DNA of 64,000 bases from an uncultured Rhizobiaceae group bacterium. Lineage in GTDB: Bacteria > Pseudomonadota > Alphaproteobacteria > Rhizobiales > Rhizobiaceae. The position numbers were made by a program, and so were the translations under genes. Of the stretch, positions 35,219 through 44,679 are shown piece after piece. Under the pieces are notes generated by a model. It was not told the origin of the DNA. It did no database searches and saw nothing but the letters and a program-made list of their open reading frames with translations. The stretch is from assembly GCA_947501445.1 (NCBI GenBank), contig CANMVS010000010.1, positions 62,001 to 126,000 on the forward strand, in the 5' to 3' direction. Every line of letters starts with the position of its first letter. Positions within the stretch are counted from its first letter, which is position 1.

Positions 35219-36508
35219 TCAATTCGAAAACCCCAGGGCCCTTGGAAGATACATAGTAATATCCGGCACAACGATCAGCACAAACAGCAGAGCAAAAAGC
35301 GCAACGAGATAGGGGAGCATTGCCACCGCCACCTTTTCCAGACGCACATTGGCGATCGCACCTGCGGTAAAAAATGCCACACCGACCGGTGGGGTAACCG
35401 ACCCGATGAGGAACCCGACCACCACCACCAGTGCAGCCTGAACATCCGGATAACCCGCCGTTACCATCACGTCGACCAGGACAGGGCCAACCACAATGAT
35501 ATTGGCCGCCGAGTCCATGACCATTCCCAGCAGACAGATAAACATCACCAGTACAAGTGCGAACAAAAGCGGGTTGTAGGTGTAGCTCAGCAGCCATTGT
35601 TCCAATTCATTGATCGCGCCCAGCGACGTCAACAGCCAGCTGAACGGCCCGGAGGCAGCGATAATGATGAACACCATGGCTGAATTGCGAAATGCACGCA
35701 CAAATGCACTTTTGCAATTGGTCCAGGTGATGGTCCGATAGATGAAAAGTCCGACGAAAAGCGCAATCGTTGCCGTCAGGGCACCCGCCTCGACAACACC
35801 CGCAATGCCGAACACAACCGACCCCACCAGCACGATCGGGATAAGCAGCGCGAAAGAGGACTTGTAGCCGACGATTGCAACCGCTTTGAAACTGAATGGT
35901 TCTTCGCTGCGCTCGAAATTGTTCTTTCTGGCAATGAAATAATTGATGATCATCAGCAACACGCCAATCATGACGCCCGGAACAATGCCCCCTGCGAACA
36001 ATGCGCCCACCGAGATTCCGCCGGCATTTGCCAGTACAATCATCATTATGGAAGGTGGGATGATCCCGCCGATGGTAGAACTGACCGCGGTAATAGCGGC
36101 AGCAAAGGCCGGGGGGTAACCTGCCCGTTTCATCGCTGGTACCATCAGCGATCCGACGGTAGCCGTATCCGCAACGACTGATCCATTCATCCCGGCAAAG
36201 AACATGCTGACCAGCACGTTCGCCTGCGCCATACTGCCTCGCATCCGGCCAATCAGGCGCTGGCTCAACTCCACCAGCCGGTCGGTAATGGTGGCGCTCG
36301 TCATCAGTTCGCCGGTCAACATGAAGAACGGAATTGCGGTCAGTGGCACCGAATCTATGGCGCTGAACATCTGGCTGGGGATCAGGATCATCGGTGCCGC
36401 ATCGGTGATCAATATATAGACCACCGGGATCAGGATCATCGTGAACCCAACAGGTGCGCCGAGCATAATCAGCAACACCAGGATGATCAGCAGCATAATG
36501 CTTTCCAT
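35219..36508 (-). CDS. dctM: TRAP transporter large membrane subunit (DctM-like)
   Basis: A 429-residue membrane protein with about twelve hydrophobic segments. Seen: Leu-Ile-Met-Leu-Gly-Ala-Pro-Val-Gly-Phe, Pro-Leu-Thr-Ala-Ile-Pro-Phe-Phe-Met-Leu-Thr-Gly-Glu-Leu, Phe-Ala-Gly-Met-Asn-Gly-Ser, and two Gly-Gly-Ile-Ile-Pro-Pro-Ser style turns. It forms the sodium-driven channel with DctQ. Lies between dctP and dctQ. Confidence 0.94.
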   Translation of the reverse strand: MESIMLLIILVLLIMLGAPVGFTMILIPVVYILITDAAPMILIPSQMFSAIDSVPLTAIPFFMLTGELMTSATITDRLVELSQRLIGRMRGSMAQANVLVSMFFAGMNGSVVADTATVGSLMVPAMKRAGYPPAFAAAITAVSSTIGGIIPPSIMMIVLANAGGISVGALFAGGIVPGVMIGVLLMIINYFIARKNNFERSEEPFSFKAVAIVGYKSSFALLIPIVLVGSVVFGIAGVVEAGALTATIALFVGLFIYRTITWTNCKSAFVRAFRNSAMVFIIIAASGPFSWLLTSLGAINELEQWLLSYTYNPLLFALVLVMFICLLGMVMDSAANIIVVGPVLVDVMVTAGYPDVQAALVVVVGFLIGSVTPPVGVAFFTAGAIANVRLEKVAVAMLPYLVALFALLFVLIVVPDITMYLPRALGFSN

Positions 36509-36613
36509 AGGGGCGTGATCCTGTTGCGGTTCGTAAAATTGGTACTTATTGGGAAAAGAAGCAATGGCGCGGACCTGTTGCCCGCGCCATCACCGTTTTA
36601 AACCGCGCTCGAA

Positions 36614-37654
36614 TTACAGCGCACCGGCCTGTTTTAGCTGGGCGATAAAGTCGGTCATTCCCTGCTCTTCCAACACCCGGGTTGCCGTTTCGGGATCAAA
36701 AGTCCCCTTGGCATTAATCCAGGCATCGATAGCGCCCTCACGCCACAACGCCAACTCTTCATCATTGGGGGAATACCATTCGGTGACGGAGGCCTTGATG
36801 GCTGCATTGCCGTCTTCAACCCATTGACGATCAAGCTCCTGCACACGCTCGCCGAAGGCCTGTGCCGCCGCATGCAACCATTCCCTTTCCTCATCGCTCA
36901 GCGCATCATACTGACGTTTGTCCATCGACAGCTGGTTACCGGACCATGACCCGCCAATTTCCGTATAATACTTTGAGACCTCATGAAGCTTGGCAATATG
37001 CTGCCAGGGCGTCGCCACATATTGTCCGGATACCACACCTGTCTGCAGGCCCTGATAGAGTGCCGTCCAATCATAGGGCACGGGTACAGCGCCCCAGTTT
37101 TTGATCAGTGTGTATTCAATCGGGCTTTTGGTAACGCGCCATTTAATGCCTTCCATATCCGAAGGGACATGCACCGGCCGCAACGCATTTCCAAGCTGGC
37201 GAAAGCCGCCACTGGAATAGACTGTCAAACAGACATGGCCTGCCTCTTCGGCGGCAATATCGCATTGCTTCTTGGCCAGCCACTCAGAGGAAATACGATC
37301 CGCATCTTCAATGCTCTTGAAGATATATGGAAGATCAAAGATCGACAGTGAGGTGCCGAAATTACCAAAGTTGGCCGTGGAGCTGGTCCATAGCTGCAAT
37401 AGCCCCTGGTTTGCCTGCTCGCCACAGGTCTGTTCGCCACACAATGATCCGCGATAATGCGGCTCAACGGTCATCTTCCCGCCGGACACTTTCTCCAATG
37501 TCGGGATCAGGGCCTGATCGATGGCATCGCCAATTGGCATTCCAAGGCGCCCTACCGTGCCCAATTTAAGAACCGTCTCAGCGGCCACTGTTTGTGTAAA
37601 CATTGCCACGACTGAGACAGCGCAAAGCAATTTCCCTACGGTTTTCACCCTCAT
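36614..37654 (-). CDS. dctP: TRAP transporter substrate-binding protein (DctP-like)
   Basis: A 346-residue periplasmic protein. Signal peptide about residues 1-25 (Val-Ala-Ala-Glu). It has the DctP layout, a Ser-Thr-Ala-Asn-Phe-Gly-Asn-Phe stretch near 92, Leu-Pro-Tyr-Ile-Phe near 108, and an Arg in Ile-Lys-Trp-Arg-Val-Thr near 172 where acidic substrates are held. An extra Cys pair (Cys-Gly-Glu-Gln-Thr-Cys near 72-77) may form a disulfide. AGGAGGT lies seven bases before the ATG. First gene of the operon, divergent from the MocR gene, which probably regulates it. Substrate not readable; organic acid likely. Confidence 0.92.
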   Translation of the reverse strand: MRVKTVGKLLCAVSVVAMFTQTVAAETVLKLGTVGRLGMPIGDAIDQALIPTLEKVSGGKMTVEPHYRGSLCGEQTCGEQANQGLLQLWTSSTANFGNFGTSLSIFDLPYIFKSIEDADRISSEWLAKKQCDIAAEEAGHVCLTVYSSGGFRQLGNALRPVHVPSDMEGIKWRVTKSPIEYTLIKNWGAVPVPYDWTALYQGLQTGVVSGQYVATPWQHIAKLHEVSKYYTEIGGSWSGNQLSMDKRQYDALSDEEREWLHAAAQAFGERVQELDRQWVEDGNAAIKASVTEWYSPNDEELALWREGAIDAWINAKGTFDPETATRVLEEQGMTDFIAQLKQAGAL

Positions 37655-37827
37655 CGCATTTACCTCCTGTTGTTTTTTTCTTGTCCTTATCTTTCACCGC
37701 GTATTGCGGCATTGAAAGTGACAGATGGTTTGAATGAGGGGGACAGACAGCAATGCGCCTGACACGAAGCCGTGAAATTGAATAGGATTTGGCATAAGGT
37801 CATGCAGCCAGACCATGGAGCATTCAG

Positions 37828-39291
37828 ATGAGTTCGACCACACCGCAATTTCTGAAACTGTCGGAAAACTCAAACCTCAGCCTGCGTGATCAGATTTGCG
37901 AGGTGGTGAGTGCAGCGATCACATCTCAGTCTTTAGCCTATGACCGCCCGCTTCCGTCATGCCGTGAGCTTGCTGACCAATTCGGGGTGTCCCGCAACAC
38001 CGTGTTTGCGGCCTATAATCGATTGGTGGACCTGGAGCTTCTGGTTTCACGCGACAGGTCGGGTTACTTCGTCAATCCGCAAATGGTATCGCTGCAACAG
38101 GCTGGTGAGGGCGACGACAAGACAACCGGAGACACAATCCCCTGTCCGGTGAGTTTCCAATCCAACGACCTGATGCCTGTCGTCAATCCATTGGACTGGA
38201 ATACCTATCCCTACCCATTTATCTACAATCAGATCGATCCGAACCTGTTTCCCGTTGACGGCTGGCGCGAGTGCACAAGACAGGCACTGGGGCGCAAGCA
38301 GATGCCTGCCTGGGCCAATGATTCAGTTGAAAGTGACAGTCCGCAACTCATCCAGCAGCTTCGACAAAGACTGCTGAACACGCGCGGTATCTATGCTGAG
38401 GAAGACGAGATCCTGATTACACTTGGTGCACAAAATGCACTGTTCATACTGGGCACGATTTTTTCCCGCTCCGGCAAACCGGTTGCGCTGGAAGATCCGG
38501 GTTTTTTCGGTGCCCGCAACGCCTTCCGACTATCGGGAAATGAACTCATCGGCGTGCCGATTGATGGTGAGGGGCTGATCCCTTCAGCCATTCCCATCGG
38601 CTGCCAAATGGTATTTGCAACACCCAGCCATCAGTTCCCAACCATGGTCACGATGAGCCAGTCGCGCCGCCAAGAACTGATCGATACCGCTATCAAAAAG
38701 GACTTTCTGATTATCGAGGATGATTATGAGGCCGAGATGAACTATATCGCCAAATCCTCACCCTCATTACGATCCATGGATAACACCGGCCGCGTCATTT
38801 ATGTGGGAAGCCTTTCGAAGACCGTTTCACCGGGCATCAGACTGGGCTTCATTGTGGCCCATCGCGATATCATCCGCGAGGCACGTGTAGCGCGTGGTGT
38901 CATGATGCGCCATCCGCCAACAATCGTTCAGGAAATCGTTGCGCTGTTCTTTCGCCTTGGTCACTACGATGCGCATCTTCGCAATATTGAACGACGTTAC
39001 AAAAAACGCTGGCACGTGATGAATGACGCCCTGATTAAACATCTTGGCATGTTGCAGCATACCAAATCCGAGGGCGGAACATCATTCTGGTTGACCGGAC
39101 CCGAAGGGTTTGACGCTGCCGGATTGGCCGAGCGCCTGCGCACCAGAGGTGTGCTGATCGACCGGGGCCGTGACTATTACCTGAATTACAATGACAACAG
39201 AAGTTTTCGCCTGGGTTTTGCCTATGTACCAGTGTCCAATCTTGAGGCTGGCGTGAGGGTAATTGCGCAGCAGGTACGTGCAATGCTGTGA
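37828..39291 (+). CDS. MocR-family regulator (GntR HTH plus aminotransferase fold)
   Basis: A 487-residue protein: N-terminal GntR winged helix (about 15-85: Leu-Pro-Ser-Cys-Arg-Glu-Leu-Ala-Asp-Gln-Phe-Gly-Val-Ser-Arg-Asn-Thr-Val), then a type I PLP aminotransferase-like domain with Asp-Asp-Tyr (near 303), and a Ser-Leu-Ser-Lys-Thr with the PLP Lys near 330. Such proteins sense amino compounds through PLP. It faces the TRAP operon and is followed on the same strand by epoxide hydrolase and dehydrogenase genes, so it may control both. Confidence 0.93.
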   Translation: MSSTTPQFLKLSENSNLSLRDQICEVVSAAITSQSLAYDRPLPSCRELADQFGVSRNTVFAAYNRLVDLELLVSRDRSGYFVNPQMVSLQQAGEGDDKTTGDTIPCPVSFQSNDLMPVVNPLDWNTYPYPFIYNQIDPNLFPVDGWRECTRQALGRKQMPAWANDSVESDSPQLIQQLRQRLLNTRGIYAEEDEILITLGAQNALFILGTIFSRSGKPVALEDPGFFGARNAFRLSGNELIGVPIDGEGLIPSAIPIGCQMVFATPSHQFPTMVTMSQSRRQELIDTAIKKDFLIIEDDYEAEMNYIAKSSPSLRSMDNTGRVIYVGSLSKTVSPGIRLGFIVAHRDIIREARVARGVMMRHPPTIVQEIVALFFRLGHYDAHLRNIERRYKKRWHVMNDALIKHLGMLQHTKSEGGTSFWLTGPEGFDAAGLAERLRTRGVLIDRGRDYYLNYNDNRSFRLGFAYVPVSNLEAGVRVIAQQVRAML

Positions 39292-39437
39292 ACGTGCCAA
39301 CCAGGCACAAATGATCTGTCCCTTCGAAACACGCTACCTGTCTCTCGTGTCATTTGAAATTCTTAAGTTAACTGATCAGACAGTGACGGCGCTATGCAAT
39401 CCCGTCACCTTGCTGTCAAAATCAGGGAACTGGACTT

Positions 39438-40610
39438 TTGAAAGATCGAATTGAAACCAATCCACGCATCACCCCTTTCCAGTTTCGGGTCTGTGATGAA
39501 ACACTTGATCAAATCTACACGCGCGTCGCAAACTATCCCTGGCACGAGATGCCGGATGACGGTGGCTGGGACTATGGCACCAACCTGGACTACCTGAAGG
39601 AGCTGTGTGCCTATTGGACCGATGGTTTTGACTGGCGTGCGCAGGAAGCCAGGATAAACTCTTTCTCTCAGTTCAAAGCGCCGGTCGATGGCATTGATGT
39701 TCATTTTATTCATGAGGCGGGTAGCGGTCCACACCCCATGCCTTTGATGATCAGCCATGGCTGGCCGGGGTCTGTTGCCGAGTTTTATGACCTGATCGAG
39801 CCGCTTGCCCATCCCGAGCGGTTTGGCGGCAACATCGAAGACGCCTTTACCGTAATCGCACCATCTTTGCCCGGCTTTGGATTTTCGGGGCGACCACCCC
39901 GCCCCTACGGACCCCGCAAACTGGCGGGCATCGTCAATGGGTTGATGACAGACGTATTGGGTATTGAAAGCTATATGGCACAGGGCGGGGACTGGGGCGG
40001 TGCCATCTGCTCCTGGCTGGGTTATGAGCATGCCCCTGCCTGTAGCGCCATCCACATCAATGTTTTGACCATGCGCCACCCGGACGGGCCGCAGACACCT
40101 GAAGAACAGGCATGGAGTGCCCAGTTTGACCAGGATCAGATCATGCAGAACGGTTATCGAACACAACAGGCAACCCGGCCACAAACATTGAGCTATGCAA
40201 TGATGGACAGCCCCGTGGGCATTGCCGCCTGGCTGGTCGAAAAATTCAACTCATGGTCGGATGTCGAAAACAACGACATCGAAGCAGCCCATTCCAAGGA
40301 CCAGCTGCTGACCAATATCATGATTTACATCACAACCCGAACATTCAACTCGGCGTCGTGGATCTACTACGGGCGACGCGAGGAAGGCGGACGCATTTTG
40401 TCCCCTGAGGGCCGCCGTGTTGAAGTGCCAACCGGCTGCGCTGTCTTTCCGGCGGAAATGTTGAACTGGCCACCGCGATCCTACGCAGAACGAATCTACA
40501 ATATTCAACACTGGACCGAGATGCCACGCGGCGGCCATTTTGCCGCGATGGAAGAGCCCGCAATGTTGCTGGCTGACATACGAAAATTCGCACGTAGCCT
40601 GCGCCGCTAA
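39438..40610 (+). CDS. Epoxide hydrolase, alpha/beta fold with EHN domain
   Basis: A 390-residue enzyme that opens epoxides to diols. N-terminal EHN lid (Ile-Thr-Pro-Phe-Gln-Phe-Arg-Val...Tyr-Pro-Trp-His), oxyanion His-Gly-Trp-Pro-Gly-Ser near 110, nucleophile Asp in Gly-Gly-Asp-Trp-Gly-Gly near 182, and catalytic His in Arg-Gly-Gly-His-Phe-Ala near 366. These match microsomal-type epoxide hydrolases. TTG start. About 145 bases after the MocR gene and 30 bases before an aldehyde dehydrogenase; probably one catabolic transcript. Confidence 0.93.
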   Translation: MKDRIETNPRITPFQFRVCDETLDQIYTRVANYPWHEMPDDGGWDYGTNLDYLKELCAYWTDGFDWRAQEARINSFSQFKAPVDGIDVHFIHEAGSGPHPMPLMISHGWPGSVAEFYDLIEPLAHPERFGGNIEDAFTVIAPSLPGFGFSGRPPRPYGPRKLAGIVNGLMTDVLGIESYMAQGGDWGGAICSWLGYEHAPACSAIHINVLTMRHPDGPQTPEEQAWSAQFDQDQIMQNGYRTQQATRPQTLSYAMMDSPVGIAAWLVEKFNSWSDVENNDIEAAHSKDQLLTNIMIYITTRTFNSASWIYYGRREEGGRILSPEGRRVEVPTGCAVFPAEMLNWPPRSYAERIYNIQHWTEMPRGGHFAAMEEPAMLLADIRKFARSLRR

Positions 40611-40639
40611 ACGACTGACAAAGTCGACGGAGAGACCCC

Positions 40640-42133
40640 ATGCCCCTTTCACACACCGATTACCAGACCATAGCCGACAAGCTTTCCCCTAACGGGCAGG
40701 CTTTTATTGATGGTAAATTCTGCAATGCGGCAGATGGTGAAAAATTCGAGACGATAAACCCTGCAACGGGTCAGGTGCTGGCCAGTGTCGCCCATTGCAA
40801 GGAGCAGGATATTGATCGTGCCGTGGCCGCCGCGCGCCGCGTATTCAATGCCGGCACCTGGTCACGTGCAGAACCGGAGGAACGCAAGGACGTTCTTTTG
40901 AAGATCGCCGCTCTTGTGCGCGAACACACGGATGAACTGGCAGTACTTGAAAGTCTGGATACCGGCAAGACCATCACGGATTGTCTGCACGAAATCGGCA
41001 CTGAGGTGCCGGCATTTTTCCAGTGGTATGGCGAATTGGCCGACAAAACCTTCGGCAAGATAGCGCCCACCGGTCCTGGAGCGCTGGCCCTTATCACCAA
41101 GGAACCCGCTGGCGTTGCCGGTGCAGTGCTGCCATGGAACTTTCCGCTCGTCATGGCGGCCTGGAAGATCGCACCGGCGCTCGCAGTGGGTTGTTCGGCC
41201 GTCATAAAACCGGCTGAACAGACACCGCTTTCAGCAATCCGTCTTGCTGAGCTGATGCAGCAGGCTGGCGTACCGGACGGGGTGATTAACATCGTTCCTG
41301 GCTTTGGCGAAACCGCCGGGCGGGCCATCGGTCTGCACAATGATATCGACACCGTATCTTTTACCGGTTCAACCGAGGTCGGACGCATGTTCATGCGCTA
41401 TTCGGGCGACAGTAACCTCAAGGGTGTCGGGTTGGAAATGGGCGGCAAAAGCCCTTTCATTGTACTCAAGGACGCAGCACTCAACGATGACCTGATAGAG
41501 CACGCCGCCATGTCGGCATTCTGGAATGGCGGCCAGAACTGTTCGGCCAATATGCGCCAGTTGATCGCCGCACCACTGGTTGAGGAATTTACCGGACGTA
41601 TCCTTGACCGGGTGAAGGCATTTCAGCTCGGTGACCCTTTAAACCCCAAAACCGACATCGGTTCAATGATCACCAGGGAACACAAATCGATGGTCCTGGA
41701 CTATATCCAAAGCGGCGTGGATGAGGGCGCAAGGATGGTAACCGGTGGTGCGAGTGAACTGCCGGGTCATTTTATCAAACCCACTGTTTTTCGAAATGTA
41801 ACGCCGGACATGAAAATCGCCCGGGAGGAAATCTTTGGCCCTGTGCTTGGTATCATGCCGGTGCAATCTGCCGAAGAGGCACTCTCAATTGCCAGCGACA
41901 CGCTATACGGTCTGCATGCCACTGTGTTTACACAGGACATCGACCGCGCCATCAGCATGGCCCGCTCCTTGCCCTGTGGCACGGTGTCGGTGAACGGCTT
42001 TTCAGAAGGCGATATCAAAACGCCCTTTGGTGGCTACAAGCAATCCGGTTCACTGGCGCGCGACAACGGCACCGAAGCGCTCGAACAATACCTGCAGACA
42101 AAGACGATATGGATCCAATCGAAGGTTGGCTAG
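40640..42133 (+). CDS. Aldehyde dehydrogenase
   Basis: A 497-residue NAD(P)-dependent aldehyde dehydrogenase. Seen: Trp-Asn-Phe-Pro-Leu near 171, Lys-Pro-Ala-Glu near 193, Phe-Thr-Gly-Ser-Thr-Glu-Val-Gly near 246, catalytic Glu in Leu-Glu-Met-Gly-Gly-Lys, catalytic Cys in Gly-Gln-Asn-Cys-Ser near 303, and Glu-Ile-Phe-Gly-Pro-Val near 396. Close to the aminoaldehyde/betaine aldehyde group by general layout. CGGAGAGA precedes the ATG. With the upstream epoxide hydrolase it suggests oxidation of a diol-derived aldehyde, substrate unknown. A repeat follows immediately. Confidence 0.94.
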   Translation: MPLSHTDYQTIADKLSPNGQAFIDGKFCNAADGEKFETINPATGQVLASVAHCKEQDIDRAVAAARRVFNAGTWSRAEPEERKDVLLKIAALVREHTDELAVLESLDTGKTITDCLHEIGTEVPAFFQWYGELADKTFGKIAPTGPGALALITKEPAGVAGAVLPWNFPLVMAAWKIAPALAVGCSAVIKPAEQTPLSAIRLAELMQQAGVPDGVINIVPGFGETAGRAIGLHNDIDTVSFTGSTEVGRMFMRYSGDSNLKGVGLEMGGKSPFIVLKDAALNDDLIEHAAMSAFWNGGQNCSANMRQLIAAPLVEEFTGRILDRVKAFQLGDPLNPKTDIGSMITREHKSMVLDYIQSGVDEGARMVTGGASELPGHFIKPTVFRNVTPDMKIAREEIFGPVLGIMPVQSAEEALSIASDTLYGLHATVFTQDIDRAISMARSLPCGTVSVNGFSEGDIKTPFGGYKQSGSLARDNGTEALEQYLQTKTIWIQSKVG

Positions 42134-42232
42134 CGCAATTCAGGTTTTGACGGGACCGGCAAAACCTGAATGCATCAACAAAATAAGAGGCCGACACCGT
42201 TGTACTGTTTCTGACAAAACGTGAAACGGTCC
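42133..42232 (+). repeat. Dispersed double-hairpin repeat copy
   Basis: Starts right after the aldehyde dehydrogenase stop and ends nine bases before the convergent miaA stop. Both hairpins are intact, so it fills the convergent gap as a transcription-ending element might. Confidence 0.85.
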
Positions 42233-42240
42233 AGGCACCG

Positions 42241-43110
42241 CTACGCCCGGCGCTCCCATTCATCGCCAAATTGATTTCTGAACCAGGTGGATTGCCTTTT
42301 GGCGTATTGTCTGGTGGCAATAGCGCCACGCTCGATCGCCTGTGCCCGGGACAGGTTACCATTGATCATGGCGGTAATTTCGCGCACGCCAATGGCCTTC
42401 ATGGCGGGAAGTTCAGGCGAGAGCTCCGCCGCCAGAAGGGTCCTGACTTCATCAATGGCGCCAAGGTCGAGCATTGCTTCGAAACGTGTGTGTATGCGCT
42501 CCCACAACAGCGCCCGTTCCGGCATCAATACAATCTTTTGCGCGCCTTCCACGTCAATCAATGCTTCGCTGGCGGTGTCCTGCAATGAGGCTATGGATTG
42601 TCCGGTGGTCTCCAATACCTCGAGGGCTCGCGCAATGCGCTGACCGTCCGTCCTGTTCAGGCGCGCCGCAACGCCAGGATCCCGAGTGGCAAGCACCGCA
42701 TGAAGTTTTTCAGGCCCATCAGACAAAAGAGCCCCTCGCCAATGTTCCCTGATGGCCGCAGGAATTGCCGGCATTTGTGCCAAGCCGCCCAATAGGGCCT
42801 TGAAATAGAGCCCGGTTCCACCGACAAAGATAGGTGTTTGCTGTATCAATTCGTCTGAACCCAGCAGATCCGCAACATCACGTGACCAGGCGCCAACAGA
42901 ATAGGCCCTTTGAGCAGGCACATGACCATATAACCGGTGGGGCACAACATCGGTGTCTTCAACACCAGGCCGCGCCGTCAAAACCTGCAGGGCATCATAG
43001 ACCTGCATGGAATCGGTGTTGATGATGACGCCGTCAAGCTTTTGTGCCAGATCCAGTGCCAGTGCGGACTTGCCGCTGGCGGTGGGTCCGGCTATCAGGA
43101 CAGCGTTCAT
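42241..43110 (-). CDS. miaA: tRNA dimethylallyltransferase
   Basis: A 289-residue enzyme that adds a dimethylallyl group to A37 of tRNAs reading UNN codons. Seen: P-loop Gly-Pro-Thr-Ala-Ser-Gly-Lys-Ser at residue 8, Asn-Thr-Asp-Ser-Met-Gln-Val-Tyr near 31, Gly-Gly-Thr-Gly-Leu-Tyr near 98, and Asp-Gly-Gln-Arg near 155, Ala-Thr-Arg-Gln-Tyr-Ala-Lys-Arg-Gln near 267. Divergent from serB with only 27 bases between the start codons. Confidence 0.97.
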   Translation of the reverse strand: MNAVLIAGPTASGKSALALDLAQKLDGVIINTDSMQVYDALQVLTARPGVEDTDVVPHRLYGHVPAQRAYSVGAWSRDVADLLGSDELIQQTPIFVGGTGLYFKALLGGLAQMPAIPAAIREHWRGALLSDGPEKLHAVLATRDPGVAARLNRTDGQRIARALEVLETTGQSIASLQDTASEALIDVEGAQKIVLMPERALLWERIHTRFEAMLDLGAIDEVRTLLAAELSPELPAMKAIGVREITAMINGNLSRAQAIERGAIATRQYAKRQSTWFRNQFGDEWERRA

Positions 43111-43137
43111 ATCTTTTTCAGCCTTACGGATTTTTTC

Positions 43138-44043
43138 ATGTCTCTCGTTGCCACGCTTATTGCCAATCCGTCAAACCCTGTTCTGAACCAATCCATAGCG
43201 GCACAATGCGCCCATGCATTGGGTGCCAATGATCAGGGTGGCTCAATCCGCTGGCTGGCCGAGAAAATTGCCTGTGACATTGTGCCCGACGCCAGTTACA
43301 CAGGTCAGGATATCCATGCAAGGCTCAAACGCATTGTCGCAGACCTGCCCGTTGACATCGTTGTTCAAAATGCGGCTGGCCGAAAAAAACGACTGCTGAT
43401 CGCTGATATGGATTCGACCATGATACAGCAGGAATGCATTGATGAGCTGGCAGCAGAAGCCGGCGTATACGAACAGGTTGCTTCGATCACCGCGCGGGCA
43501 ATGAATGGTGAAGTTGAATTTGAGCCTGCCATGCGTGAGCGCGTCGCCCTGTTAAAGGGGCTTGATACATCCATCATCAAAACTGTTATCGACCGGCGCA
43601 TAACCCTTATGCCTGGCGGCGGCGAACTGATCGCGACAATGCGTGCCAACGGCGGGTATTGCGCGCTGGTATCAGGCGGATTTACAGATTTTACCAGCCG
43701 AATTGCGCACAGACTGGGTTTTGATGAAAATCGGGCCAATCAGTTGCATCATTGCGATGGTAAACTTGCAGGAACAGTTGCCGAACCCATCTTGGGGCGC
43801 CAGGCCAAGGTTGATGCACTCAATGAGCTTGCAGGCAAATTGAATGTAAGTGTCGAAGATGCCATGGCGGTGGGAGATGGTGCCAATGATCTGGGCATGT
43901 TGACCCTTGCAGGCAGTGGCGTTGCCCTGCATGCAAAACCTATCGTGGCGCAGCAGGCAAAGATCCGCATTGACCACTCAGACCTGTCGGCCCTGCTTTA
44001 TGTGCAGGGCTACACCGGGACCGAGATTGAGTCTGCGCCATGA
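43138..44043 (+). CDS. serB: Phosphoserine phosphatase
   Basis: A 301-residue HAD phosphatase that makes serine from phosphoserine. N-terminal region of about 85 residues, then the nucleophile motif Asp-Met-Asp-Ser-Thr-Met-Ile near 88, Val-Ser-Gly-Gly-Phe-Thr-Asp-Phe near 178, and Gly-Asp-Gly-Ala-Asn-Asp near 245. ATG at 43138 has GGA nearby and begins Met-Ser-Leu-Val-Ala-Thr-Leu; earlier starts would overlap miaA. Overlaps the next gene by ATGA. Confidence 0.96.
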   Translation: MSLVATLIANPSNPVLNQSIAAQCAHALGANDQGGSIRWLAEKIACDIVPDASYTGQDIHARLKRIVADLPVDIVVQNAAGRKKRLLIADMDSTMIQQECIDELAAEAGVYEQVASITARAMNGEVEFEPAMRERVALLKGLDTSIIKTVIDRRITLMPGGGELIATMRANGGYCALVSGGFTDFTSRIAHRLGFDENRANQLHHCDGKLAGTVAEPILGRQAKVDALNELAGKLNVSVEDAMAVGDGANDLGMLTLAGSGVALHAKPIVAQQAKIRIDHSDLSALLYVQGYTGTEIESAP

Positions 44044-44600
44044 TTATCACCAAAACACCAAGACTGATCATCCGAAACTGGCGCGATGACGATCTGGAGC
44101 TGATGCATGTCATCAACAGCGATGAAAAGGTCATGGCGTTTTTTCCATTTCGTCGCAACCGGGAAGAATCACGCATTCTGATGGATTTGCTGCGGCAAAT
44201 GATCGACCGGACCGGGTTTGGTTTTTATGCATTGGAGCGCATATCAGACGGCAGGACAATCGGATTTGCAGGTCTGGCTAAGACGGACCTGGAACCTGTT
44301 TTGCCAAAGGGCAGCGTGGAGATCGGCTGGCGGCTGGCCAGCGAATTCTGGGGCGAAGGCTATGCCACCGAGGCGGCACGGGCGTTGCTTCGTATGGGTT
44401 TTGAAGAACGTGGACTTGAGGAAATTGTCTCATTTGCCGTTTTCAACAACATCCGCTCAACAGCGGTCATGAAACGCATAGGGCTCAAAGCCGATCCATC
44501 AAGGGACTTCAATCATCCCAATGTGCCCGATACGCACAGTGCCTTTCAGCCGCACGTGTTTTATTCGATCACCAAAACACAATGGCAGGCGGCACAATAG
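44040..44600 (+). CDS. GNAT-family N-acetyltransferase (RimJ/RimL-like)
   Basis: A 186-residue protein: Thr-Pro-Arg-Leu-Ile-Ile-Arg start, acetyl-CoA binding Gly-Trp-Arg-Leu...Trp-Gly-Glu-Gly-Tyr-Ala-Thr-Glu-Ala near 100, and a Asn-Asn-Ile-Arg-Ser...Met-Lys-Arg-Ile-Gly-Leu end. Overlaps serB by four bases, so translation is coupled. Target (ribosomal protein or small molecule) unknown. Confidence 0.9.
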   Translation: MIITKTPRLIIRNWRDDDLELMHVINSDEKVMAFFPFRRNREESRILMDLLRQMIDRTGFGFYALERISDGRTIGFAGLAKTDLEPVLPKGSVEIGWRLASEFWGEGYATEAARALLRMGFEERGLEEIVSFAVFNNIRSTAVMKRIGLKADPSRDFNHPNVPDTHSAFQPHVFYSITKTQWQAAQ

Positions 44601-44635
44601 TCAACAGGCAATAATTGGCTGAAGTTGGATCTGTT

Positions 44636-44667
44636 GGGAGTACGGCGCACGAACACGCCGTACTCCC
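44636..44667. terminator. Strong hairpin between convergent genes
   Basis: Perfect 12-base stem GGGAGTACGGCG/CGCCGTACTCCC with an eight-base loop, between the GNAT gene and degP. No clean T-run on either side, but placement suggests a bidirectional terminator. Confidence 0.75.
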
Positions 44668-44679
44668 GCTGAGTATATT

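Noticed and set aside
39405-40184. Minus-strand frame of 259 codons
   Set aside because: Antisense to the epoxide hydrolase gene, which carries all catalytic motifs.
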